From: Pseudomonadota bacterium
GTDB taxonomy: Bacteria > Pseudomonadota > Gammaproteobacteria > Burkholderiales > SG8-39
Direction: 5' to 3'
Assembly: GCA_025352885.1 (NCBI GenBank)
Contig: JANXRZ010000207.1
Location: 1 to 34,778, forward strand
DNA: 34,778 bases
Part shown: piece after piece, positions 24,605-32,041 of the stretch
Numbering within the stretch: position 1 is the first letter of the stretch
Layout: every line of letters starts with the position of its first letter
Made by a program: the position numbers and the translations under genes
Notes under the pieces: model-generated
Seen by the model: the letters and a program-made list of their open reading frames with translations, nothing else
What the model was told of the DNA's origin: nothing
Database searches by the model: none

Positions 24605-24637
24605 CCGGGGTCTTGTTGTGACCCGGGCAATCTAGCA
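24605..24637 (-). promoter_or_regulatory. Possible promoter and inverted repeat ahead of the ECF sigma gene
   Basis: On the minus strand an extended -10-like TGCTAGATT (24629-24637) overlaps the end of an imperfect inverted repeat. The repeat is GGGTC at 24608-24612 against GACCC at 24620-24624, with a 7-base loop and two further pairs past one mismatch. Together they could form an operator or a leader hairpin. No ECF-type AAC/GTC motif pair was seen. Confidence 0.3.
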
Positions 24638-24646
24638 GATCCCGGC

Positions 24647-26035
24647 TCATGCGATCACGACCAGGTCATGCTCACCCTCCATGCCTGAGACGATGCAGCC
24701 AGGCCTGATTTCGTGCGTGCGCCGGCCGTCGTAGCCCTGGGTCATGGCGGCCTTGACTGTATAGGGCGTGGTAAGCGCCATTACCTTTTCGACCTTGGTG
24801 TGGTTCTGGAGTTTGGCTGCGCGGTTGACCGGGTCGCCTATCACGGCGTACTCGAGCCGGCCTTCATCGCCAATCGCCCCGCAGGTGACGGTGCCGACGT
24901 GAATGCCTATCCCGACGCCCGGGGCTGGGAGCGATTGTCCGCGACGCTCCTCGGCCCATGCGCCCAGGCCGTCCAGCAGATCCTGCGCAGTGCGGACGGC
25001 GTCCGCCGCATAAGTTTCACTGTTCCGGGTGGCCCCGAAGGTCACCATGATCCCGTCGCCGAGATAAGTGGTGATGCTGCCGCCGTTTCGCTGGATGATC
25101 GGCACCGCGATGCGCTGGTACTCGCCGAGCAGCGCGATCAGGTCTCCTGGCGCAAGAGTGGACGCCAGGTGAGTGAAGCCGCGCATGTCGACGAACATCG
25201 CGGCGGCTTCGACCTGCCGGCCCTGCCCGGGCTGCAGGATCTCATCCGATCCCACAATGGTGGCCGCGATTTCCGGAGAGAAGAAGCGCGAAAGCTGGGC
25301 CGCGGCGGCCTGCTCGGCAACCGCCCGGTGAAGCAGCGACCGGGCGCGCGCCGCTGCAATCGCAAGAAGGATCGACACCATGAGGATCGAAATGATCTTG
25401 TCCACTTCGCCGCCGATGAGGATATGCAGCGAATTCATGTAAGCAACGTAGTCGCGCGTGATGAGGTCGTGGCCGCCTGGTGCCGAAATCGCGATCGCGA
25501 CGAGGATCAGCCACCCCGCCGCTGCCGAAACGCCGGCAAACAAGACATAGATGGGAAGGAGGCTCAGCGCGCGCAGGGCGATGAAAATGAAGACGTACAG
25601 GAGCGTAGGTGCCTTGAGGTAGAAGGCCGCGACCTGGCCGTACTGGATGTGGAAGCTCCAGATCGTGACCATGAGGACCGAAACGTCCACCACCACCGAC
25701 AACATGAGCATCGGATGACCGAGCTTGTCGCGGTAAGCAAGATAGAGGCGCCATGCGGTGAAGGCCGCGTAAATGGCCAATGCCCAGGGCACCGGGCGGA
25801 AAACAGTGTCATCGGCGAACGTCTTGCGGGAGAGGCCGTAGAAAATGGCGAAGACGAGCACGAGTCCGGCCTGGATCCAGCCGGCGAGGATCTCGTTTCG
25901 GCGGCGCTGCTCATCCAGTTCGCGCTGCACGTGGCCGGGCAGCGCGGTAAGGTTGCCGCCCGAGAGCCAGTCACCCACGCGGTTCCACAATGGCGGCACC
26001 AGTGGGAGCGGCCGGGTCAGTGCGGGGAGGTTCAT
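24647..26035 (-). CDS. Membrane class III adenylate/guanylate cyclase
   Basis: A 462-residue protein with about six membrane helices (roughly 50-70, 84-100, 108-126, 143-160, 163-185 and 213-230) followed by a class III cyclase domain (about 275-455). Both metal-binding aspartates are present: Asp283 in MFVDMRGF and Asp327 in YLGDGIM. The substrate-selecting and transition-state positions are unusual. The usual Lys before GD is Thr323, the Asp/Thr of the Y(D/T)-IGD motif is Ala (EYAVIGDPVN), and the Arg four residues after the catalytic Asn404 is Lys408. Cyclic nucleotide specificity is therefore uncertain. It is divergent from the lipoprotein hydrolase. Confidence 0.88.
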   Translation of the reverse strand: MNLPALTRPLPLVPPLWNRVGDWLSGGNLTALPGHVQRELDEQRRRNEILAGWIQAGLVLVFAIFYGLSRKTFADDTVFRPVPWALAIYAAFTAWRLYLAYRDKLGHPMLMLSVVVDVSVLMVTIWSFHIQYGQVAAFYLKAPTLLYVFIFIALRALSLLPIYVLFAGVSAAAGWLILVAIAISAPGGHDLITRDYVAYMNSLHILIGGEVDKIISILMVSILLAIAAARARSLLHRAVAEQAAAAQLSRFFSPEIAATIVGSDEILQPGQGRQVEAAAMFVDMRGFTHLASTLAPGDLIALLGEYQRIAVPIIQRNGGSITTYLGDGIMVTFGATRNSETYAADAVRTAQDLLDGLGAWAEERRGQSLPAPGVGIGIHVGTVTCGAIGDEGRLEYAVIGDPVNRAAKLQNHTKVEKVMALTTPYTVKAAMTQGYDGRRTHEIRPGCIVSGMEGEHDLVVIA

Positions 26036-26115
26036 CGGACGGGCCTTCTGTGAGCGTGCATTATGGTCGGCGGGCGGCGCGATTCCTTACACTCGTGTGC
26101 GCTGGCCGCAAAATC

Positions 26116-26124
26116 TGCTATATC
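26116..26124 (+). promoter_or_regulatory. Candidate extended -10 for the lipoprotein hydrolase gene
   Basis: TGCTATATC in the 117-base gap between the divergent cyclase and hydrolase genes fits an extended -10, about 29 bases before the ATG at 26153. No good -35 is seen. The rest of the gap shows no other signal. Confidence 0.33.
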
Positions 26125-26152
26125 TCGAAGCGCAAAAATAAAGGGACTGATC

Positions 26153-27487
26153 ATGCAATGGTCGCGCCGGTTGTTCATCGCCTTCCTTCTCGCGCTCGGC
26201 GCCTGCGCCGGGATTCCGGTTACGGGGAGTGCGCCGCCACCGATCATATTCGTACACGGCAACGGGGACACCGCTGCGTTGTGGAACACGACGATCTGGC
26301 GCTTCGAGTCCAATGGCTACGACCGCGGGCTCCTGCACGCGATCGATTTCCGCTACCCGTTGGCGCGCGCCGAGGATCCGAAACCGCAGCCGTTGCGCTC
26401 CTCTTCCGCCGAAGCCCTGCGCGAACTCGCCGACAAGGTTGACGAGGTCCGCACGCTGACCGGCAGCGACAAGGTGGTGCTGATCGGCAACTCCCGAGGC
26501 GGCAATGCAATCCGCAACTACATCAAGAATGGCGGCGGGGCGGCGAAAGTCTCCCACGCGATCCTCGGGGGCACACCGAATCACGGTGTGTCCGACTGGG
26601 AAGAGACGCGCGCGAACGAATTCAACGGCAAGGGGCCGTTCCTCATGCAGCTGAATGCCGGACCCAACGAGGTGGTGGAAGGTGTGCGCTTCATGACCAT
26701 CCGCAGCGACAACAATGACAAGTACGCCCAGCCCGACGGCGCTTTTCTCGGCAAGCCCGGCCGCGACACGGGCGTGCCGTTCGACGGCCCGGAGTTGAAG
26801 GGGGCAGAGAACGTCGTCATTCCCAAGATCGACCATCGTGAAACCGCGTTCGACCCGCTTGCCTTTGCGGAGATGTACCGGTTCATCATGGGCCGTGCGC
26901 CCGAGCGCTTGACGATCGCCTCCGAGTCGCGGCCGGTGCTCAACGGAAAAGTAAACGGTGTCGAGGCCGGCGTGCCGACGAACCTTCCGGTCGCCGGGGC
27001 GAAAGTCGAGGTCTATGAGGTAGCCGCCACCACCGGGGCTAGAATCGGCCGTGCCGTGCATACGAAGACCACGGGTGCCGATGGCTTGTGGGGTCCTTTT
27101 TCGGCGCAGCTCGAAACGCACTATGAATACGTGGTCGAAGTCCCGGGGCACTCGATCACACACATCTACCGTTCACCTTATCCGCGGTCGAGCGCGGTCG
27201 AGCACTTTCGCCCGGCTACGCTCGCAAAGGCGGATCAGGGCGCCGGCAGCGTAATCACCATCACCCGGCCCCGCGGCTATTTCGGCCATGGGCGGGACAT
27301 TTTCACGCTGGATGGCAAGGTGCCCGCGGGCATCAATCCCGGCGTGCCCGGCGCATCGACGGGAAAGGTGCTGTTGCCGCCCGGGCCGATGCGTGCCGTG
27401 CCTGCACGCTTCAATGACGAGACGATCACCGTGCAGAACTGGCCGGCCGCGGAGGGCCACGTGGTGTTCGCCGAATTCCACTATTGA
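26153..27487 (+). CDS. Lipoprotein alpha/beta hydrolase (lipase-like)
   Basis: A 444-residue exported hydrolase. The N terminus (MQWSRRLFIAFLLALGAC) is a lipoprotein signal with lipidated Cys18. The alpha/beta-hydrolase core has the oxyanion strand FVHGNGDTAALW (33-44) and the nucleophile elbow GNSRG (112-116, Ser114), then GGTPNHGVSDW, as in triacylglycerol lipases. The probable catalytic His lies in PKIDHRETAFDP. From about residue 290 a separate beta-rich domain begins (VNGVEAGVPTNLPVAGAKVEVYEV), with a carboxypeptidase-regulatory or lipase C-terminal look. Substrate (lipid, polyester or peptide-ester) cannot be assigned. GGGA lies just before the ATG. Confidence 0.87.
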   Translation: MQWSRRLFIAFLLALGACAGIPVTGSAPPPIIFVHGNGDTAALWNTTIWRFESNGYDRGLLHAIDFRYPLARAEDPKPQPLRSSSAEALRELADKVDEVRTLTGSDKVVLIGNSRGGNAIRNYIKNGGGAAKVSHAILGGTPNHGVSDWEETRANEFNGKGPFLMQLNAGPNEVVEGVRFMTIRSDNNDKYAQPDGAFLGKPGRDTGVPFDGPELKGAENVVIPKIDHRETAFDPLAFAEMYRFIMGRAPERLTIASESRPVLNGKVNGVEAGVPTNLPVAGAKVEVYEVAATTGARIGRAVHTKTTGADGLWGPFSAQLETHYEYVVEVPGHSITHIYRSPYPRSSAVEHFRPATLAKADQGAGSVITITRPRGYFGHGRDIFTLDGKVPAGINPGVPGASTGKVLLPPGPMRAVPARFNDETITVQNWPAAEGHVVFAEFHY

Positions 27488-27502
27488 ATCCAGAAGCCAT
27501 CC

Positions 27503-27787
27503 ATGCCAAGAGCACTTTGGAACGACAAGGTCATTGCGCAATCCGAGCAGGTCGAAAAAGTCGAGGGAAACGTTTACTTTCCACCTGGTGCGATCCGTAA
27601 AGAGCACCTCGGGCCGAGCGATACTCACACCGATTGCCACTGGAAGGGCATCGCCAGCTATTTCGATGTGGTCGTCGACGGCAAGGTCAACAAGGACGCC
27701 GCCTGGTATTACCCGGACCCGAAGCCGGAAGCCAGTCACATCAAGGATCACATCGCGTTCTGGCGCGGCGTGAAGATCGAGGAGTAG
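27503..27787 (+). CDS. DUF427 domain protein
   Basis: A 94-residue protein that is essentially a single DUF427 domain: ALWNDKVIAQSEQVEKVEGNVYFPPGAI, DTHTDCHWKGIASYFDVVVDG and AWYYPDPKPEASHIKDHIAFW. Those segments hold the family's conserved KG-A-YF and W-Y-P-P-A positions. Members form small beta-barrel domains of unknown biochemical role. The ribosome site is weak (AGAAG). It lies 15 bases after the hydrolase gene and 6 before the AhpD-like gene, so the three probably share a transcript. Confidence 0.92.
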   Translation: MPRALWNDKVIAQSEQVEKVEGNVYFPPGAIRKEHLGPSDTHTDCHWKGIASYFDVVVDGKVNKDAAWYYPDPKPEASHIKDHIAFWRGVKIEE

Positions 27788-27793
27788 CAGTCC

Positions 27794-28240
27794 ATGACAG
27801 CTCCGCCGCGCATCGAGTTCGGCAAGGCGTCGCCCGAGACCTACGCGGCGATGCTTTCCTTGTCCAAATACACCAATGAATGCGGGCTTGAAGCGAGCCT
27901 GCTCGAGCTCGTCAAGACGCGGGCGTCCCAGATCAACGGGTGCGCCTACTGCCTGCAGATGCACACTCGCGATGCCCGCAAGATGGGCGAGACGGAGGAA
28001 AGGCTGCACATGCTCCCCGCGTGGCGGGAGACAGCGATCTACACGCCGCGTGAACGCGCGGCTTTGGCATGGACCGAGGCGCTCACGCTGCTCACGGAGG
28101 GTCACGCGCCGGACGCGGATTACGAACTCGTGCGCGCGCAGTTCAACGAAGCGGAGATCGCAAAGCTCACGCTGGCGGTGGCGGTGATCAACAGCTGGAA
28201 CCGCATCGCGGTGGGTCTTCGGTTCGTGCCCAAACCATAG
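27794..28240 (+). CDS. AhpD-like / carboxymuconolactone decarboxylase family protein
   Basis: A 148-residue member of the CMD/AhpD family. The redox motif CAYCLQMHTRDARKMGE (Cys-x-x-Cys plus His four residues later) is the alkylhydroperoxidase active-site signature. ELVKTRASQINGCAYC is the typical lead-in helix. It probably acts as a small thiol peroxidase or reductant, as trimer or hexamer; the partner is not identified. GGAG precedes the ATG, within the DUF427 end region. Confidence 0.92.
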   Translation: MTAPPRIEFGKASPETYAAMLSLSKYTNECGLEASLLELVKTRASQINGCAYCLQMHTRDARKMGETEERLHMLPAWRETAIYTPRERAALAWTEALTLLTEGHAPDADYELVRAQFNEAEIAKLTLAVAVINSWNRIAVGLRFVPKP

Positions 28241-28260
28241 CCGCAAGTGCAAGGGAAGGG

Positions 28261-29061
28261 ATGAAAGGCAAGACGGTCGCGATCCTCGAGTCGCGCTCCG
28301 GTGCGCAATTGGCAGAGCTGGTGCGCAGGCGCGGCGGAACGCCCCTGCTCGCGCCGGCTCTCTCCGAAGTGCCCGACATGGACAGCGACTTCATCGCCCG
28401 CTTCGTGAGCGAACTCGAAATGCGCCCGGCAGCCGCCGCCATCTTCCAGACCGGAGTTGGCACGCGGGCGTTGTTCGAGGCGACGGATGCGCTTGGACTG
28501 AGCGAAAGTCTGCTTTCAATGCTCCAGGAGATGAAGGTCGTCGTACGTGGGCTCAAGCCGACGGTTGCATTGCGCGCCCGCAGCGTGCGAATCGATCTCC
28601 ATGCGGCCGATCCCTTCACGACGACAGAAGTGCTCTTGGCCCTCGCCCAGGTGCCCATTGAAGGCAAGCGAGTGGTCGTCCAGCGCTATGGGGCCACGAA
28701 CGAAAGGCTGGAGGCAGGCCTGCACGCGCGCAACGCGGAGGTGGTCGAAGTTCCGACTTACCGGTGGGCGCTGCCCGCGGATACCGCGCCGCTCGTTGCG
28801 CTCCTCGATGCGCTCGAAGGCGGGACTGTGGATGCGACTGTGTTCACGAGTGCGTCGCAGGCCGCAAACCTGTTTGCGTTTGCAACCGGGATTGGTCGCA
28901 ATTTATCCCTTGCCGATTATCTCAATCGCACTCTGGTCGCTTCAGTAGGCCCGGTCTGCACGGAAGCGTTAAATGGGCTGGGCGTGAAGGTGAACGTCGA
29001 GCCGAGTCCGCCGAAGATGGGGCCGCTGGTCGCGGCGCTCGACCACGCGCTGTCCGGCTGA
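28261..29061 (+). CDS. Uroporphyrinogen-III synthase family protein (HemD-like)
   Basis: A 266-residue protein of the HemD fold, which cyclises hydroxymethylbilane to uroporphyrinogen III. It shows the two-lobed repeat pattern: TVAILESRSGAQLAELVRRRGGTPLLAPAL (5-34), IFQTGVGTRALF in the first lobe, RVVVQRYGATNERLEAGLHARNAEVVEVPTYRW in the second, and FTSASQAANLFA (the conserved FTS motif). The ATG at 28261 has AAGGGAAGGG upstream and starts the fold directly. No other heme gene is near, so it may be a second, stand-alone copy or a diverged member. Its TGA directly abuts the convergent alkyltransferase stop. Confidence 0.85.
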   Translation: MKGKTVAILESRSGAQLAELVRRRGGTPLLAPALSEVPDMDSDFIARFVSELEMRPAAAAIFQTGVGTRALFEATDALGLSESLLSMLQEMKVVVRGLKPTVALRARSVRIDLHAADPFTTTEVLLALAQVPIEGKRVVVQRYGATNERLEAGLHARNAEVVEVPTYRWALPADTAPLVALLDALEGGTVDATVFTSASQAANLFAFATGIGRNLSLADYLNRTLVASVGPVCTEALNGLGVKVNVEPSPPKMGPLVAALDHALSG

Positions 29062-29724
29062 TCAGCGCTTTCGCGCGGCTTTGCCTTTCGCAAGAAGGCC
29101 TGCTTCGTAGTCCGCCCAGCGGTATTGCACGGTCCCGGGCAGGGCCTTGCGCGTCGGCGTGGCGGCCTGCTTGTGCAAAACCCGGTGGCAGGGCACGGCA
29201 AATGCAAACCAGCTGTTCGAGCAGGAACTGGCGACCGCCCGGATCGCCTTGGGCGCGCCGATGGCCTCGGCGATCTTCGAGTAATTCGACGTTTCGCAGA
29301 ACGGGATCCGGCGCACTTCCTCCCAGACCTTTTGCTGGAATTCCGTGCCGCGGATGTCGAGAGGCAGCTCGAATCGACCGACAGGTGCTGCGATGTACTT
29401 CACAACCTTCGCCACACGGGTCTTGCATCCTTTCTCGTCGCGAACGAGTTGTGCCTGCGTAAATCGCGCCGTGATGTCCCGAACGAGTTGCGCGGTTGTA
29501 TTCCGGACCATGATGGTGACGATGCCTTCGTCGCTCGAGGCCACCAGCACCGGGCCGACCGCGGATTGCCCGGTGCCATAGCGGATTTCCTCCGGCGGCC
29601 GCGCCCTCAGCGGCCCGTCGCTGAACCTGCGGACGGCAAACTCGGGTTTCCTGGACTTGGCTCTTGGCAACAAGGCCGAGGCTAGTCGGGCTTGATTGCC
29701 GACGCTTTCACCACTCGCGTCCAC
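29062..29724 (-). CDS. Methylated-DNA--protein-cysteine methyltransferase (Ada C-terminal type)
   Basis: A 220-residue (or shorter) O6-alkylguanine-DNA alkyltransferase. The acceptor motif PCHRV is at 178-182 with Cys179. The DNA-binding helix region TSNYSKIAEAIGAPKAIRAVASSCSNS precedes it. The N-terminal part beginning RPPEEIRYGTGQSAVGPVLVASSDEGIV resembles the Ada C-terminal half, without Ada's phosphotriester-repair and AraC parts. The stretch after PCHRV is atypical: HKQAATPTRKALPGTVQYRW in place of the usual DGSLSGYRWG. The start is uncertain. ATG at 29724 overlaps the Bug gene by 43 bases, while TTG codons at 29673 and 29670 would avoid it. Confidence 0.85.
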   Translation of the reverse strand: MDASGESVGNQARLASALLPRAKSRKPEFAVRRFSDGPLRARPPEEIRYGTGQSAVGPVLVASSDEGIVTIMVRNTTAQLVRDITARFTQAQLVRDEKGCKTRVAKVVKYIAAPVGRFELPLDIRGTEFQQKVWEEVRRIPFCETSNYSKIAEAIGAPKAIRAVASSCSNSWFAFAVPCHRVLHKQAATPTRKALPGTVQYRWADYEAGLLAKGKAARKR

Positions 29725-30647
29725 TTCACGAGCTCTTCTCGGACATAAGCCGCGAAGTGCTCGGGAGAATCGGTGATCGGATCGGCGCCCTGGCTCGCGA
29801 GACGCTCACGCAGGTCGGGCATTTGCAGTGCCCTTACCGTGGCGCCGTTTAGTGCGGCGATGACGCTGGAAGGCGTGCCAGCCGGGACAAAGAATCCGAA
29901 CCAGGCGCTGACTTCGTAGCCGGGCACGCCCGACTCGGCCACCGTGGGCACGCCGGGGAGGGCCGGGGACCTTTCCTTTGCGGTGACTGCGAGCGCACGC
30001 ACGGTGCCGGCCTTCACATGCGGCGCGGTCGTGAGGACGAGGTCGAACATCAGCTGGACCTGTCCGGCGATGAGGTCGTTCAACGCGGGGGCACTGCCCT
30101 TGTAAGGAATGTGGACCATGAAAGTTCCGGTCATGCTCTTGAAGAGTTCGCCGGCCAAGTGGTTGGACGTGCCGCTGCCTGCCGAAGAGAAATTGAGGCC
30201 GCCGGGCTTTCCCTTCGCCAGGGCGATCAGGTCCTTGACAGAGTTGGCCGGCACCGCAGGATTCACGATCAGCGCAAAAGGAATCGACGCCACGAGCGAC
30301 ACGGGCGCGAAATCCTTCACCGGGTCGTATTTCAGGCCGGGCGTCAGCGCGGGGTTGATTGCATGCGAGCTCACCGTGCCCAGCAGGATCGTGTAACCGT
30401 CGGGCGCGGACTTTGCAACGGCTTCCGCGCCGATCGCAGTGCCGGCGCCGGGGCGATTGTCTATGACCACCTGCTGGCCGAGGCTTTCTCCCAGCTTCTG
30501 GCCGATCGCGCGTCCAAGGATGTCTGCCGAGCCGCCGGGCGGGTAAGGCACCATCAGGCGCAAGGGCTTGGCGGGCCAGGATTGGGCGACTGCGTTCCCT
30601 ATGCAGGCGAGCAGCGCCAGCGCGCAGATTCGCGCGAACCGCCTCAA
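29682..30647 (-). CDS. Bug/TctC-family periplasmic solute receptor
   Basis: A 321-residue tripartite-tricarboxylate-type receptor. A Sec signal peptide (RRFARICALALLACIGNAVA) is cleaved after residue 21. The mature protein opens with WPAKPLRLMVPYPPGGSADILGR, then GQQVVIDNRPGAGTAIGAEAVAKSAPDGYTILLGT, the hallmark of Bug proteins. The start is taken as TTG at 30647, since it overlaps the preceding stop (TTGA), has AGAAGG upstream and begins the signal peptide correctly; a longer version adds a charged, unconserved leader. No TctA/TctB permease genes are near. It sits between a diiron protein and an alkyltransferase. Confidence 0.92.
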   Translation of the reverse strand: MRRFARICALALLACIGNAVAQSWPAKPLRLMVPYPPGGSADILGRAIGQKLGESLGQQVVIDNRPGAGTAIGAEAVAKSAPDGYTILLGTVSSHAINPALTPGLKYDPVKDFAPVSLVASIPFALIVNPAVPANSVKDLIALAKGKPGGLNFSSAGSGTSNHLAGELFKSMTGTFMVHIPYKGSAPALNDLIAGQVQLMFDLVLTTAPHVKAGTVRALAVTAKERSPALPGVPTVAESGVPGYEVSAWFGFFVPAGTPSSVIAALNGATVRALQMPDLRERLASQGADPITDSPEHFAAYVREELVKWTRVVKASAIKPD

Positions 30648-31570
30648 GCGGCGACCTTCTGCTGCCCGTCGACTTCGGGAATCGCCGGGATCGGCACGTT
30701 CCACGGCGCCACGTCCGCGCGGATCTTGTCGAGCGCCGCCTTGATGATGCCCATCTCCTCGTCCGGATGCGTCGCACCCAGCCCGTATTCCGCCGCAAGC
30801 GCTCGATTGCGCGCCGAGCGCTTCCTTTCATCCTCGGGGAGATTGACCACGGCGTAGACCCCGTTCAGGAGGGAGCCGCGCAGCTTCTTCGACACCTTGG
30901 CGCCGAGGAGCGCCTTTTCCTCCGTGGAGAGCTGAGGGAAAAACCGCCGCATCACGATGCGGCCGAACTGGATATGCCGCGCTTCATCCCGCAGGATGAG
31001 CTTGCAGGCCTCGCGGATGGATTCGAAGCGCGCATTTTCGTATCGCGCCTGCAACAGCTCGCCGGAGAGTTGCTCGAACAGCGTGTTGACCGCGAGCCCG
31101 CCGAAGAACGACATGGCCTTCTCATCCTTCTCGTCGTGGAATTTCGGGATGATGGTCTGGAAGTAATCGGCCCGCGGCGTCGGCTCATAGTCGCCGGCCG
31201 ATCCGCCGATGGCCTTTGCCACGCGGAAAGACGCCTCGTGATGGCGCAGCTCCTCGGCAATGAAATTGACGATGTGCTGCTTAATCTCGAAAGGCTGGTG
31301 CGAGGACACCGCTTCGCGATAGCGCTCCGCGCCGTAAGGCGTCGCACCGTGCTCCATCCACGCCCGCAGGCTCCACCACTCTGCACCGGCCCGGCGCACT
31401 TCATCCGGCAGGTTCGCCTTTGCGAGGTCCGAATAGTCGATTTTCGACGGATCCCATGCCAGGTCGCGCGCCTGCTGGCAAAGCTGCCAGACTTCGGGCA
31501 GCTGCACGTCCGCGACTATCGGATAGGGATTGGGATTCTGGACGATTTCTTCGAGCATCGAGGGCTGCAT
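30644..31570 (-). CDS. Ferritin-like diiron protein, possible oxygenase
   Basis: A 308-residue helical protein with a diiron-carboxylate pattern. E-x-x-H motifs occur in FIAEELRHHEASF (Glu107, His110) and ILRDEARHIQFGR (Glu196, His199). Other candidate ligands are Glu73 (WWSLRAWMEHG) and Glu166 or Glu171 (TLFEQLSGELLQ). This ligand spacing resembles the ribonucleotide-reductase-like superfamily (AurF-type N-oxygenases, desaturases), but no specific family could be named. No membrane segment or signal peptide is visible, so it is probably cytoplasmic. AAGGAG precedes the ATG. The stop overlaps the Bug receptor start. Substrate unknown. Confidence 0.8.
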   Translation of the reverse strand: MQPSMLEEIVQNPNPYPIVADVQLPEVWQLCQQARDLAWDPSKIDYSDLAKANLPDEVRRAGAEWWSLRAWMEHGATPYGAERYREAVSSHQPFEIKQHIVNFIAEELRHHEASFRVAKAIGGSAGDYEPTPRADYFQTIIPKFHDEKDEKAMSFFGGLAVNTLFEQLSGELLQARYENARFESIREACKLILRDEARHIQFGRIVMRRFFPQLSTEEKALLGAKVSKKLRGSLLNGVYAVVNLPEDERKRSARNRALAAEYGLGATHPDEEMGIIKAALDKIRADVAPWNVPIPAIPEVDGQQKVAA

Positions 31571-31601
31571 GTCCCGCTCCTTGCAAGGTCAGGCGTCGAT
31601 T

Positions 31602-31997
31602 CTATCCGCGCCCGAGCGCCCCGGCGGGAGGCTTTCGCAAACGGCGCATGAGTGCGCAGAGGGCGACGAGCGTCGCGCAAAGCGCGAGTGCCAATGCGTT
31701 CTCGAACAGCGAGGGCGAGAAGACAAGGATGAAACCCTTGCCCTTCACGAGTGCCGAAAAGCTCGCTACGCAAAACGGGATCAGGAAAAGCCGCATGACA
31801 TGCCAGCGGTCCGGCCGCCGCCCGGGCGTAGGAAAGGCGAAAAAGAGGGCCACGCCCATGATTGCGCTGATGCCGAGGGCCGTCATCCACAGGCTCGGCG
31901 AAGGATCGAAATGCGCACTCGCCATGACGAGGTACCAGATCAGGTAGCACCACAGGACCTGGCGGCCCGCCGAAAGATTTGCGAGGTAAGAGAGCAT
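31602..31997 (-). CDS. Small polytopic membrane protein of unknown function
   Basis: A 131-residue protein with about four hydrophobic segments (near 13-27, 36-55, 69-85 and 96-116) and a basic C-terminal tail (RRLRKPP). Conserved-looking text is SAGRQVLWCYLIWYLVM and LIPFCVASFSALVKGKGFILVFSP. I recall similar unnamed proteins in Beta- and Gammaproteobacteria but cannot assign a family. The ribosome site is weak. It lies upstream of the diiron gene (31 bases) on the same strand and is divergent from the nuclease gene. Confidence 0.72.
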   Translation of the reverse strand: MLSYLANLSAGRQVLWCYLIWYLVMASAHFDPSPSLWMTALGISAIMGVALFFAFPTPGRRPDRWHVMRLFLIPFCVASFSALVKGKGFILVFSPSLFENALALALCATLVALCALMRRLRKPPAGALGRG

Positions 31998-32041
31998 CGA
32001 TCGAAGATATCATCCCGCCTGTGAATCAAGGACTCCTTTAG

